From: Phoebastria nigripes
Lineage: Eukaryota; Chordata; Aves; Procellariiformes; Diomedeidae
Direction of reading: 5' to 3'
Assembly (NCBI GenBank): GCA_035582835.1
Contig: JAYKAV010001256.1
Location: 1,425,961 to 1,489,960 of the forward strand
DNA length: 64,000 bases
Position 1 is the stretch's first letter; each line of letters opens with the position of its first letter. The notes beneath the pieces are model-generated. The model saw only the letters and a list, made by a program, of their open reading frames with translations, did not search any database and was not told the origin of the DNA. Shown piece by piece: positions 23,016 to 36,059 of the stretch. Position numbers and translations under genes: made by a program.

Positions 23016-24885
23016 AATATATAAAATTCCCTTAAATTTTCTTTCCATTTTAAGGGCTTACATGAAAAGTTGCCTCCAGGAATTCTTTTCCAGCAATTAT
23101 TTTTTGATAGAAATATCAACATCTGGTTGCAAAAATGTCCCAAAGCAACATTTCTCTTTTCCCCATACACACATATTCTGTGCATTATTTTACAGCAATT
23201 TCTGGTTCAAGTTTGTATCTGCAAAGATGTAAGTCCCTCTGAAAGTGTGGCTATATATGTGATCAAATCCACACAATGCATAAGCAATAATTAACCATAG
23301 ATTTCTACTCTACTTGTAAATGATACAGAATTGGTAGAGCTGGAAATAATCAATGATTATATGACCTAATCTAATTTTTGCTTTGTTTCTTCTTGGATTA
23401 TGTCCAAGAGATGCTTATGACATGTTAACTGAACAAAAATCCCACTTTTTTATGATAGAAACTCATTAAGACATTGGTCTGTGTATGGGTGGTCAAACAC
23501 TTTCAACAGAATATGTTTGTAGGAGAGAAATGTGGCTGTCAGATGTTTTAAACCACAGCCTGCTTTCCATGTATCTTTTTGACTTGTTTTCAGAAGGCAA
23601 AATTCTGAAAAGTTTTTTTTTTTTTTCACATGAAAAACTGGGTACTAACAGAGAATATTTTGCCATCCTGAAAATGGGATGACATTTCTATTTAATGATG
23701 AGCTCTTTTTTTATATGTTACAATCTTTTTTGCTGGACTTAAATCTCCTATGGTGTACTGCAGCCAAGGAACCTTCACCTTACCATGCATGAAGCGAGGC
23801 AGTGGTGTACAATGGCTTAAGTGGTTTAGCCAGGTGACTAGAGAATGGGGTTTTTTTATGTTTAGTCATTGTAATTTGATTTCTTTATAATATGAAATAT
23901 TTCTTCATATATACCACTTGCATTTATTTATTGCAAGTAACTCATCTATTCAAGGCGTTCCTATGAAAGACAGTGGTAGAATTAAGGCATGAATTTAAGA
24001 GGTCTTTTTGATTTATTGCTCCTCTAACCGGCACACAAACAAAACAAAACAAAAACCTCTTTCCTGTCAAAAAATGGTCCCAACTGAAAATTTAAGAATG
24101 GATGACAAGAACAATCCTTCCTCAATCAAATTATGAACTGATCCTTCTTTTGTAGACAGAGTATCTGTTACGTATAGTGCTGAAAGCGGTGGTTTTAACC
24201 GTGCTTAAGAAAGAAGCTACATAAAAGTCATGTGGTATAAATCTAATGTCAAGCAGCACTGACATATTTAGTCTGATGAGGGTGAGGAAAACAAACTACC
24301 GGCGAAATATCAGAGCAGATGGCCTTTTGCCTCCCACATGTCAAGCTTCTTGTATACCAACTGCCATGGTGCCATTTGTCTTTGTTAGTAGGACCCTAGG
24401 TTAAGTAAGCATCAGGTTAAGAAAAGGGATTTTTCTAGGTGAATTAATTCCTGAAAGCTGAGATGACATCCTTGGGGCCATTTATAGATTTGTTATCCAT
24501 ATTGTAGGTTACCACTTCCAAACCACTTACAGCAGCTGCTGGGGACAAAAGTCCCATCACACTCTCCATTCTGTGATACAAATAGCTGATATCTAAATAT
24601 TTCATTGGCCTGCAATTGTAGACTATATTTTTCCTTGATACGGTCTAAATATGAGTTTTATGTGTGCATGAGCTAAAGAAAGCTCAAAAACTGTTTTCAC
24701 AAAGAATTTTGAACCTTCAAAGAGTGATTTATAAGCTTATTTTTATTTCTGTGAGTAATCTCACTAAAGTTAATTCATTAAGCATTAGGTAAATTCAGAG
24801 GGGTTAGTGAGACTGGAGCTTTAGTGATTAACCCTGGTGTGTTAAAAATCTTATATTGGTTCATGATGGGGTAAGGAGGAGAATG
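23016..24885. other. AT-rich non-coding stretch
   Basis: No gene recognised. A small inverted repeat (ACTTGCA ... TGCAAGT) lies near 23916-23938, and a CAAAA-type low-complexity run lies near 24035-24055. Confidence 0.5.
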
Positions 24886-24932
24886 GAACAGAAAATTAAA
24901 GGTTTTTCAGAACAGAAAATTAAAGGTTTTTC
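24886..24932. repeat. Exact 24-bp tandem duplication
   Basis: A 23-bp unit starting GAACAGAAAATTAAAGG occurs at 24886-24908 and again, identically, at 24910-24932, separated by one A. Identity of the copies suggests a recent local duplication. Confidence 0.9.
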
Positions 24933-26859
24933 CTTCTGTTTAAATATAACATTTCTTTTTGATTGTGTTTGTCTCTTCTTTTTCAGCTTTGATGGTCCCA
25001 ACTGCAGGCTTTCTGATGGATCGAGCTCTGGTACNGTGAAATAAAGTCAGGGTAAGAAAAGTTGAATTCTTTTAGTGTGAATACATATAAGAACACCCTA
25101 GGAATGGATAGCACTCCCCATCCTCTGTCTCTCAACATTCTTCGCACACTGCGTTCAAATATCCAAAAATACTCCCTGCCTGAGCTTTGATTTTTAAAGC
25201 ATCTTTACTGTCACTGTTCTGATACTGCATCCGCAGTCAAAGGTACTGTTGCTTTCTGGTAGCTACACAAAATGACTTGTAGCTCTCATATGCGGTCCAT
25301 TCTCTCATCCCCTTCCAGGACAGACACGCAAGCATTCTTTTTAAATTCTTTATTTTTTAACACTTTATTTGGGCTTCTTCTTTCTTCCTTGTTTTTATTG
25401 TCTTCTATAGCATGAAATAAAAAACCTAAACCATCTCTCAATTTAGCTTGTTCTTATAACGTGTCTGCAAAATATTTTTTCCCACTGAATCACCAGACTT
25501 TTCAAACTCCAAAATAAGGGAAATACAAAATAAGTAACATACCTATCTAAATTTCTACGTCGATACTTAGCCAGTCTAATGAACAGTTCTATTACTTGGG
25601 ACATCTTATATCTTGGACTTGGGACATCTTATATCTTGGATTGTGTTTACACAAGGGTAAAAGCAGCATGGGAATTTTTTAGTCTTGCTCAGTGTTTCTC
25701 GTGACCTTTCAAAAGTGTGATCCCTCCTGACTTACATGTTTTCAGGCAACCCTAAATAATCCACCAGTCCCTAACTGTTTTTTTGAGGTGTTGGAGGATG
25801 CCTACCTGTGCAATGGCTATATCTTCAATTGCAATGTAGACATACCCGTACTGTGCTACTAGCAGCCCTTCTGTGTTACCAACAGTACACAAGTACAAAA
25901 TAATGCTTTTCACGATGATCAGCAGACATGAAGGGAGAGATTCAGTAGAAGAGGAGAAATCAACTACAGACCTACACACTAAAAATATATTCAAATGATT
26001 GCAGAAGAGTCATCTGGCAGAAGACTCTCTGATTTAAAAGTGACTTTCCAGCCACCGATGATGAATTGTTATGCAATAACTACTGGACTTTGGCTGGGGG
26101 TCTGTGGTACACAGACAGCAGGATGTTACACTAAATTACAATAATCTCCCTGTTAAATTTCCTTCCATTTTTCCATCTGCTGTAGCTACATACCTTTTCC
26201 TCATGCCACTAAAACTGTGAGGCAGGAATTTTGCTTTCCTTACAGCTGGGTACAATTCCCAGTGCAAGGAGCACAGATCTCTAAATGCAGCTTCTAAATG
26301 CTATAATAATATAAATCAGTATCACAATAAATGTGTTGATGATTGTGCAAGTATTTCAACAATCAGTTGATACAGTTTGGTACAGTATTGCATTTTCATC
26401 TGTGAACTCAGTGAATTAATTACGCCTCTCAGTTTTGATGTAGATTGGTAAAAATTGTCCTATTTCATGTATCAATTGCACAGTCAACAAAATTACCATA
26501 AAAAACTTACTTTTGGGCAGTGCAACCCCGCCACATGAGGTGAGTCAGAATTATGCAATTAAACCGTAACTGGAGAATATTATGGGTTTACATCACAGGA
26601 TAATCAGGATCAAAAAACATTATGCACGTTCAGAAACCTTTCCTGCCAGTACATGCAGCACGACTCAAACATATTGATAGTGAAAATGGTGACAACATTA
26701 TCCAAATCCCACATAGATTTCCACAGTTGTGAGAGCGCTCCAGGGATGCATTTAAGGGTAATCAAGAGTAGGACACAGAGGAAACTGAAACACATTACTC
26801 ACTGCTTTTTCCTTCCACATGTAGGCCTACAATTACTTCCCCTTGCTTTATATTCTGCA
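24933..26859. other. AT-rich non-coding stretch
   Basis: Apart from the tandem duplication near 25.6 kb, nothing recognisable is present. Open frames are at most about 92 codons and have no domain. Confidence 0.5.
25595..25640. repeat. Exact 23-bp tandem duplication
   Basis: A 23-bp unit beginning CTTGGGACATCTTATATC is present twice without any spacer (25595-25617 and 25618-25640), with no differences. It is a recent tandem duplication or polymorphic minisatellite seed. Confidence 0.9.
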
Positions 26860-27170
26860 TTATGTGGAATGACATCATTGAGCAGGCTTACAATTTATGC
26901 TGCTGGAAATGGTAAACTGTGCCGGAGATAAACTAGATTGCGGCCTTGTCACAATAAAGGTCTCATCTTTCATCGTAAAGGCTCCAAATTGTCCCCCAAG
27001 AAAGGAAATACTGGCAGTGATAATTTATAAAGGGACATTATTAAAGAAACAAGGTAGAGGAACTCTATTCAGTCCTTCCAAGTCCAAAGCTGTTTGGTTT
27101 TCATCACCTGGTATTTGCTGGCCACACTCTGTTGTCAAATTGGCACAAATCTCACTGAGTTGATTCAGTT
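26860..27170. other. Candidate conserved non-coding element
   Basis: Balanced composition, retained CpGs (GTGCCGGAG, TTGCGGCC, TTCATCGTAAAGG), a SOX-like ACAATAAAGG, HOX/CDX-like TTTATAAAGG and ATTATTAAAG. No repeat signature. An 88-codon + frame (26897-27163) shows no domain. The regulatory-element call rests only on word content. Confidence 0.25.
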
Positions 27171-28134
27171 CAATGGCACACTATAAAGTGTGNGGGTTAT
27201 GGCTCACATTATTCTCCCCAAAGAATATTACTTTTACGTCACTGTCCCTCATCCTCCAGCTTTGCTTCTCAATAGTCTCCATACTATTATATATATACAT
27301 CATGAGTGGTTTTGCCCAAGCAAAACTAAAACAGGNGGACACATCTCTTTTGTAGTAGCTTCAGGAATTTGTATAAAATTCTACCTGAAACATCAGAAAA
27401 GCTAAAGATAGAATAAAGAGGATATTTGCCCTCACTGCAGGACTTTTCCTAGTTGGATTTCTTTTTTATTTTTTTTCTTGAGACCTTCTCTACTGTATTT
27501 TAAGTAATATACCATCTAAAGTCCGTTCCACAGTTCATTGCATTCATTAAGCCTTCCACTACAAAGAATACTAGAATATGGTGTAAGGAGATATAAAAAT
27601 GTGACCTTCACCACCGACAACCATTTCAGTTCCTGTTCTACTTTTATTAGCACTGAGGTTTTAACTTCAGTATCCTTCTCACATTTCCTTTTGTATATTT
27701 GCATTCTTCTACAAAAATGAAATTTGCAGGTTTTTCTCCTCCCTTCTGTACTTAAACTGTATCATAGTTTTGCTGTGACCTCTTTGNCATGTTTAAAGCG
27801 AATGAAATGGTTTCTGTCCATTGAACAGACTAGTGGGGAAAAAAAAAACCCAAACAACTATACATTTAGATCATGGCTGAAGGGCCTTCCTTCATATTAC
27901 TTCTGCTAATAATATCAATTTTAATATCAAGTTTATTTTCATTTATAGCAGTATGAACTTGAAGTAATGCCAATGACTTCAGTGAATTTACCGTGGACTT
28001 TCAGTTAGTAAAGGCTCTGACCCTTGGAGATCATTGAAGTTGCTCTGGATTTACCTCACAGTAATATATCAGAGAATGAATCTGAGATTTGTTTACAGGA
28101 GTATAAAAGGGTAAGTTTGCAGAGGACAATACAA
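27171..28134. other. Non-coding stretch
   Basis: No gene or repeat recognised. It has short A and T runs, including an A-run at about 27839-27848. Confidence 0.45.
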
Positions 28135-28740
28135 GGACCAATTTAATTAACATCAGCAGCATCCCTGAGAAACTGTCGGCTTGGCTTTTATTTGCTGAGA
28201 ACATTTTCTGTACAAGCTGGATGGATTATTGGAAGACACAAGAGAGTGCAAAATCCCATTTACAAACACTAACGGTCCATTGTGATATCTCTGACACATT
28301 TCTATTAAAGTATTAAATACAGCTCAGCCCTTAATGACTCTTTCAACGCAGAACCACCAGACCAAATAGCCATCTTTAGGGTCTTGTGTATTATTATTTT
28401 TTTCCTGAGCTATTTCCCATGGCAATATTACTTACCATGTAGCAACCTGAACAGCTACTAAAACCCCATCTGAAACAAAGAATGAAATGAGGCAGCTACA
28501 CCTGTTTATTATGTCCATTTCCATATGGCATCTGCTACCAAACCCACCCAGTCTTGGGGGCAGAAATAAATCTTGTTAATTTAATGACTGGACAATAAAA
28601 GAATATGGCCTGCTCATTTTTAATAGTGTAACATCTAATAAAACGCCCTCCAAGCTCTGACTTGGAGGGAGAAATTTATTTTCATATTATTCACAGTGAA
28701 TTGCTCTTGATATTAATTACACAACGGCAATGATATTGAA
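28135..28740. other. Candidate conserved non-coding element, the strongest in the window
   Basis: About 600 bp with few homopolymers, no mobile-element signature and many regulatory-like words: TTTAATTAAC, AATTTAATGACTGG, CCATATGGCATCTG (adjacent E-box-like sites), GGACAATAAAAG (SOX-like) and TTGATATTAATTACAC. It also holds a perfect 9-bp-stem hairpin (28646-28669). This texture is typical of deeply conserved developmental enhancers, but no second genome was available for comparison. Confidence 0.35.
28646..28669. repeat. Perfect 9-bp inverted repeat
   Basis: CCCTCCAAG (28646-28654) and CTTGGAGGG (28661-28669) flank the 6-nt loop CTCTGA. The pairing is exact and GC-rich in an AT-rich context, which makes chance less likely. 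It could be a dyad binding site or a small RNA or DNA hairpin. Confidence 0.75.
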
Positions 28741-31020
28741 TCCGTTGCTTTTTAGGGCCTGTTGTATCCAGTAGTCTGACTGATTTTCCTTTTGCTTTCA
28801 CAATGTGTCAGGGAAAATAAGATCGTTATAATACAGAGCAGGACACGTACAAGCTGAAATGATTTGAAGTAGTCCCTAAGAACATCTATTGAGCTACAAC
28901 TAACGATGCTGTGTTCAAGGNTAAGAGACTGCCAATGGATGAAAAAAATCACTACCTAATGGAAACAAATCTAAATGTTGATAAGGCAAGAGAAATTAAG
29001 GAACTGACACAGAAAAGCCCTAGATAGCTGCATTCTGGCTTAATCAACTTGCGGTTTAATTTTTTCTAGCTAGTCTCATTGAGAAAGCCAGGGGGACAGT
29101 TCCATTGTCCTGCTGGAATCAGTGGTATTTTCTATCAAAGTAAATTTGGTATAGTTCTTAACTTATAGTAGATGCTGTAGAATAAACTGAGCATAGTTAA
29201 AAAGAAAACAAAAAACCACCCAAATCAATGTTCAGTCCATACTCAGTAAAGAAACTGTGGTTTTGACAGCTCTTGAATATTAAGAGGCTGGGAGAGGGAG
29301 AGAGAAATTTAGAAAAAAGATAACTGGGAAGATGGATAATTTGAAGAGTTCTTCAAACAAGTTGAGAAAAAGATTAAAGGTGGAAATAAATAAGGGATGA
29401 GAAATTTCAGAAAACACTTAAAAGAAATTGAAGAAGCAATTTGCTGAATTTTCATAAATGATAGCAAGTTTTTTATAACATAGATAAGAAAGGAGTTTTC
29501 TATTATCTTGTTTCTAACTTTGGCAAAAACATTCTGCCCAAGTGAGGAATCCTTTCAAAGACAGACAAATGAGGTCCTTGGTATTTCACTGTAAAAAAAA
29601 TTGTATGCAATTAAAGTGGGTGAAACAGCACCTTCTAGAAAGAGCTACTCTAAATTATACACACTGACAATCGATTCACATATATAACTAAGATATAGAA
29701 AATTCCAGGAAAAATTTTCCTACATTATGAAACAGAAACCGTTATTTTTTTTTATATTTGAGAAATCTCTCCCCATTTAAATAGCATAAGGTAAGAGGAA
29801 TCACAATGTAGAAAAGCCACAGAGAGCATGAAGATTAATGAAAATTCTCACATCTTGAGGAAAATTGAGGGTTTCTGGTTAAAAAAAAGTCTCAGAGATG
29901 TTTCTATCTGTTGATTCGCCATAATAATCTACCTATGTTGCTGCATCCTGGAACTTAAATGTAACATTTACTGAGAATGTGAGCTGTCAGGACATGGCTT
30001 TGCGTTTTCTCTCTTATGTATGCACTTACAACAGTAGGGAAGATGAACCATTTCAATAGAGGAAACACCTGTCATCACACTAAGCATACATGTGGAAAAT
30101 TTAGACAAGCTACTGGACATCCATGTCCCTCTTCCAAACATCAAACTTCAACGCTAAGAAAAGCTAATGTTAAGAAAAAATGTTCAGTTTACTGAGGTGT
30201 AGGTTAGGCCATCCCTGAAATCAGCGTAGATCTGAGAGGACGTTAGTAGGGTCATAAGACAATTATCTCTCATGAGAAACAGGAAGACTGATAGTCATTG
30301 TCTGTGGTTAGTGTAGGGGAAGGAGAATATAATGTGTGAAAAGATCAGTATCTCTACTTAGCTCACTGTTTCTGGTATTCGATAAAGTTATGAATTTTCC
30401 AAACTCTTCATTTCAGAGTGTTTTTTAAGTCTTTGTTGAGAATCAGGAGAACGGGAGTGACTGTTTTGTAAGAAGTGTTCCCTTATTGTCAGTGGGGTGT
30501 TTCTGCTCTTTATTGATTGCGTGAGTTCATCCTGCTGTGTAGTTGTTGCTTGGCTTATCCTGTGTTGCTACCATGAGGATGCTGCTACCCAGGATGAAAT
30601 GTGTTACATCCCAGGACATGCAGGTGCAAGATCCATGAATGCTGATGTTTCTATTGTGGGGTTATTTACTGTGGCTGTGGTGGAGATCTGTTGGCATTAA
30701 GCTCTGTTACACAAGCTATAAACAACTTGTCTCATCCTTTTTCCTAGGAAATAACTACTTTATCAACTTTCCTTAGTAACATCCCATAGCCACCAGCTAA
30801 TTTTTCCTCAAGGTAGTCCAACTGATACACAGGTAATTAAACCGTGACCAATTGTTCCCAGCTTGAATTTAGGTTTGAAGGTTCTTGGTTCTGCTTCAGA
30901 TACAAAGAAGGGCTCATGTGCCTGGCAACTCAACTGATGTTTCAGTTCTAACAACTGGTCTAGTAAAAGATAAGACCTCTATCTGCAAACCTTATCTCAT
31001 TAATATCCTGGAACTTGCAT
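28741..31020. other. AT-rich non-coding stretch
   Basis: Purine-rich DNA around 29285-29480. No gene, repeat tail or RNA gene recognised. Only short open frames occur, such as 67 codons at 30497-30700. Confidence 0.5.
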
Positions 31021-31414
31021 CCAGAGGAGGGCAACAAAGCTGGTGAAAGGGCTGGACGGCACTTCCTATGAGGAGCGGCTAAGGACTTTGGGTTTGTCTA
31101 ACCTGGAGAAAAGGAGGCTGAGGGGTGACCTCATTGCTCTGTACAGCTTCCTGAGAGGGGGAACAGGAGAGGGAGGTGCTGAGCTCTTCTCCCTGGTATC
31201 CAGTGATGGAACACGTGGGAATGGTTCAANNCNGNGCCAGGGGAGGTTTAGGCTGGACATTAGGAAGCATTTCTTTACCGAGAGGGTGGTCAAACTCTGG
31301 AACAGGCTTTAACTTTTGGTCAGCCCTGAAGTGGTCAGAGAGTTGGACTAGACGATCCTTGTAGGTCCCTTCCAACTGAAAATATTCTATTCTGTTCTGT
31401 TCTGTTCTATTCTA
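31021..31414 (+). mobile_element. CR1 LINE 3' fragment with small internal deletion
   Basis: The translation gives [30 protein letters not shown] and later FRLDIRKHFFTERVVKLWN, the C-terminal end of CR1 ORF2. The 3' end has GTTGGACTAGACGATC and GTAGGTCCCTTCCAACTG, followed by TTCTG/TTCTA pentamers to 31414. After GGAACAGGCTT the sequence jumps to TAACTTTTGGTCAGCCCTGAA, which normally lies some tens of bases further on in this CR1 type. The segment with the expected REVVDAP-like motif is gone. Four ambiguous bases cluster at 31230-31235. Confidence 0.95.
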
Positions 31415-33379
31415 ATGACGTAACTATCATGGTTGTTATTGAATGTATTCAGACAGCATTCTGCAAATTTCCAGCATCTTATTCCTGTCCTAGCCTTTTA
31501 CAGCAGTCATATGCCAGTTTGCCTGCACCCTTTTCCTCTACTCTCCCCAAGAGATACCCAGAAGATTGCATATATTCAACAATTTCCAGACAGCAACCAG
31601 TGTTACTGAAACAAAGAAGTTCAGTAGCTAAATTAATTCCCATAAACTATATGTGCTTCACCAGTAAAGAAAATTTGTTTCATTTTTTGGAGGTCTCCGC
31701 AATTTCCCCTCTCCTCGTCAAAATAACCCTGCATCACATTCCAAATTGTTATTCTTAAAAAAAGTCCCATGTCAGTGTGCTTAAATCCTGCTTTTCCTGT
31801 GCAATGCTTATAATACAGCACCACAATTTTCAGTTTCTCTGCTATGCTTTAAAAAAATGAGATTCTTGTAAAAGATAAGCTTTTAGTTATTTTAAATCTT
31901 TAAAATATATTAGGGATCTTCAGGTTACCTTTTTCTCGAGGCTGTCAGAGCTGCTTTCAGAGCTGTTTTTGTCAAAAAATATGATGTGATATTATCAACA
32001 CATAATTTTATTTCACTTATTGATATATTTTGTTTGGGAGCTGGATTAAGACACTTGCAATTCCTACTCCCAGACTAATATAACCTGAGTAATATTCCAC
32101 AGATTTCAGGGCTCATATGTATCCTAAAATGTTTAATGACATATTTTTACACAGTGTTTAATTAATTGGACTTTTTATTTACAAATTAAAAAAAAATATT
32201 AAGATAGCAGAAAAGTGGTCTGGTTTACAGGTATCAAATTATGCCATTGAGAAACACAGAGAAATTAGTCGCTGATGTGTTATTAAATGTACCCTATTAT
32301 GCTTTATCTTAAAGCATAGATGTTTATGATCTTTAATAAGATATATATTTTTATNTATTGCATTAAAAATCTCCTATTATAACATTTCAAAAGAATAGAA
32401 AGACAATGAGAAATCCTACATGGTAATTAAGAATCTGATTCAACATTAAAAAATATATAGATTTTTACTAATCTATATTGTTTGCTTTAACCAACAGTGT
32501 TCAAAGAACCTTTTGAAACTCCACAATCACAGGACCAAANGTGTTATTCTTCTATACTGATCTCACATGTTTATTTGCCAGTTTCAGAATGAATATGTGT
32601 TTCCTGGAAATCCAGTTGTGGTTTCTGTAAAATTAGAGTCGGGGCATAGTCCCTTTACAGGGATCTTAATCTGATACATAAAATAGGTCAGATGAATTTT
32701 ATCCTGACAGTGCTGCTTTCTTTCCAGGACTTCTGAAGGAGCTCAGATTGACAAGCGAGGGTAGGACACCTGCATTGTAGATAAGTGAATTGGATGAGAT
32801 GCATTTCCATAAGCCATTTGCTAAGGACAAGTTAGGAGTCCTGTGTCTACTTTTCAGAAGAGAGAAATAATTGTGGATCCCTTGAGTTCTTGGTACTTAA
32901 TCTCAAAAAAAAATCCCCGACTCTACTCTCTCAGGATCAGCTCATCATTCCACTCACTGGGTATACTGGGTGCCCACAAACCTGCCTCCTGAAACTACTG
33001 TTATTTTGAGTAATGCTTTAAAGAGACACAGTATCAGATGCTGGTGACACCTTCTTCACACAGAAGAAATGAGAACTTTTTAAGGGTCTTTAATATTTGG
33101 AAAGTGCAAACACCTGAGGAAAAAAGCATATTTGTCAGAGTGAGGAAATACGTTCCGCTAGAAGTAATGAGCAGAGAGATAAGGCTGATTCTTTCTCTAG
33201 TGTATGTCAGATATTTTTATCAACTTGCAGTTTATTGTGCCTAAGAGTCAACCTTCAAAAGGAAAATTTTAGCAGACAAGAAAAGTTTTGTCACAAAAAT
33301 ATCTGTTAAGCTTTAGAAAGCATTTTTGTTTGCCAGTCAACAATTGTATTGATTTTAACAATGCAACTTTTGTAAAAGA
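31415..33379. other. AT-rich non-coding stretch
   Basis: No gene recognised. A 109-codon + frame (31429-31758) has no domain. DNA at 32130-32470 is extremely AT-rich. Confidence 0.5.
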
Positions 33380-33660
33380 TCAATTTTGCTTTAGCAAATA
33401 GAGGGACAGGTTCTGTGATGTTAATGACTGACTTTGAACCCATCAAACAGGCTTTAAAGTGCAATGACTTCACTGCAGTGTCATTAGAAATTTGTGCAGA
33501 AGGAAACTGGTGTAAGGTGAATTTGTCATTTGTATTCAGCGTAAAAGAAAGNAGCAGAACAGTCAGTGATACTTTCATTTTGGCAGGTCTCTTTCCTAAT
33601 TTGTCATAGACTAGTTTTGAAAACGCTACATATATTTTAATCCAAATTGGTGCCACATTT
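33380..33660. other. Possible conserved non-coding element
   Basis: A repeat-free block with TGATGTTAATGACTGACTTTG and CAATGACTTCACTGCAGTG-type words. Frames of 116 codons (minus) and 64 codons (plus) pass through without recognisable product. Weak call based on texture. Confidence 0.15.
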
Positions 33661-34283
33661 TAGTACCTGAAAGATAAGATCAAAGACTNTCTGATGGAGA
33701 AATGTTAGCTGAGTACAATCTGCTTATATGTAAAATGAGACATCGAAATTCTGTGCTCTGCCTTAGTTAAGCAGGGTACAAGCAGCCTCACTCTCTCCCT
33801 CTGGAGTGGACAGACCACCTGTCGAGACCCAAGTACTGGAAGCAGCTAAGAAGTTTCTGAATTAAAATCCCTATATCCTCTATATTTAATTGTTCTCAGT
33901 AGATCATTAACAGAGTTGCATTACCCAGGGCGAGGTAGTGTTGTGTCATTTCCATACCCAACTCCACATCATGTGGTATTGTTGCGTTCAATAGCGAATT
34001 GAAGAAGTGGACAGTACAGCCAGGGGTCCCTGCTCATCTGAAAGGAATTAAATCTTTTAACATTACTGCTGTCGGAAGTATTTATTTTTGTCCTTTTGAA
34101 CTAGTTTAGTTGACTCAGTTAATTATGCTTTAGTTTTATAGTTAACCGATATGCTAAGAGTTTTGCTTTATCAGTTATGGATTATAAGAATTAATGCTAT
34201 TTCTCACATATATAGTTAGTTCAGCTGGTTCAACTGTGAATATGTGTGATGCTGAAAAAATGATTGAAATGGGCTAATTATTA
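33661..34283. other. Non-coding stretch
   Basis: Nothing recognised beyond ordinary AT-rich DNA. Confidence 0.45.
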
Positions 34284-34416
34284 ATCACAGAATTGTTGAG
34301 AATGGAAGGAATGTCTTGAGAACGTCTAGTCCAACCTCACTACTCAGGAGGGGTCATAGAGCAGGTTGCCTGGGACCGTGTCCAGTTGAGTTTTGGGTAT
34401 CTCCACAGATGGAAAT
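34284..34416 (-). mobile_element. CR1 LINE 3' fragment, antisense
   Basis: On the + strand the segment begins ATCACAGAATTGTTGAGAAT, continues GTCTAGTCCAACCTCACT and AGAGCAGGTTGCCTGGGACC, and ends near CTCCACAGATGG. This is the reverse complement of a typical avian CR1 3' end (tail, TTGGACTAGA block, CCTGGGCAACCTGCTC-like block). Only about 130 bp remain. Fairly diverged, so old. Confidence 0.85.
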
Positions 34417-36059
34417 NCTGTTTTTTGGCATTGGTCATGGATCTGATGTGCTTGGTGGGCCATACACTACTACTTATATATACTGCTATATAGTGTCTGG
34501 ATTTATCTCAATGGTTTGCAGATGGGAAGGAGAAGGAAGGCTCATGGTAGCTACCTGTGAACAAGCACTGAAGAACTGCTGAAAACTAGTAACAGGACAA
34601 GCTGCTTTGAACTCTACTTGGTCTGTAGTACTCCAGCATAATTGGCATTATTGGAAATGATCCAGTTCTTAGAAATATGTGAGACAAAAATAAAGCCAAA
34701 CAAATCAGGGAAGTTTTGAGGGGCAATGAAAAGTAGAAGAAAGCCAGGCAGTGGTCAAGGACACCTAAGTATCTGTCAGTTCCAAAGGATGATAGGATTT
34801 TAACAGACGGATACGCTTGTCCACTCTTTTGAAACTATTTTTATTTTTCTGATGCTGTACTTTAATTACTGAATAAGAAAAGAAAATAACNTATTAACTA
34901 GAGGTGGTTTGATCAGTGTATACCATCCTTCATCATTCCCCAAAGGGAAGGACTGCCAATACTCAGTTGTCTCAGATACAAAGAAGCTGCTAACACAGAC
35001 GGCAGTATAGCTCAGATGGCAAAAAGCAGAGAGGGCTTTGATCTAGAAAAGCACTTAAGCATGCAGTCTAAATTTGACTAAATGAACTACTGAAAGTCTA
35101 TTAAAATCAGTGGGGATTATAGATGTGCCTGATTTCTGATGTGCTTAAATACATGCTAAACACTGAGGTGTTGTTCCCGGCCAGTGAACTCTGAAACATC
35201 CGAGGCACCCTACAAAAATGCAGTGGTCCACTCACAGGCAACCTCTCCACTGGGGACTGATCTCTCCTTATTAAGTCAGTATCTTTTGTAAACTGGGGAT
35301 GACAGTATTGCCTGTTTTCCAGCCTTTGTCTGAAAGCAAGGTTTCTCAGGATAGCAGTACCTCTCAAGGACCTAACCTCTGCATAGCAGCAAACAGAATG
35401 GGGGGAGTCTCTGGATGGGGATTCTCAATGCTTAAGGAAATAGAACTCCAAGCAGCCGTTAGCCAGAAAAACTCCCTGTAGCTCTAATACACCAACATTT
35501 TATTCTCTTATGGAAGTTGGATACTTTTTAACTTATTGTGCTGTTTTATATGTAGTGTATGGAGAATTTTGAATGTAAATGTGATCTTCACCTTTGCTTT
35601 CACACGGTTTTAATAATAACTGCTAAACTGCAAATCTACTGTACATAGAAATCAATTCTTATATCCTCACAGAAGCGACTATAAAATAAGGAACATAAAA
35701 TTACACAGCTAGATACTCAGTAATTACAAATAATTCATCTTCATCTCCAGCCTTCACAACAAAAGTGTTAGTTTGGGCTTAAGGAGCTGAGGTAGATCAG
35801 TAGCTGAGAGATATTTGAGCCCTTCTTGCCTCTTTTGTTCATGCTTCCATCAATGTAAACTAGTAAGTCATTTCTAATTGCATAAATAAAGCACACTTCC
35901 ATTGTTAATAGTCCAAGTTCATTTCTAGCAAACAGAATATAGAGANAACATTTTAAAATATTCACCAATAGCTGGCTGAATCGAGCAACTATCTCTAGTT
36001 TTTTTGAGTACTACTCAGCAAGCATAAATATAAAGGTACATCCTCAAACAGAAACCAAG
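34417..36059. other. Non-coding stretch
   Basis: No gene or repeat recognised. Short frames of up to 86 codons occur on both strands. Confidence 0.45.
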
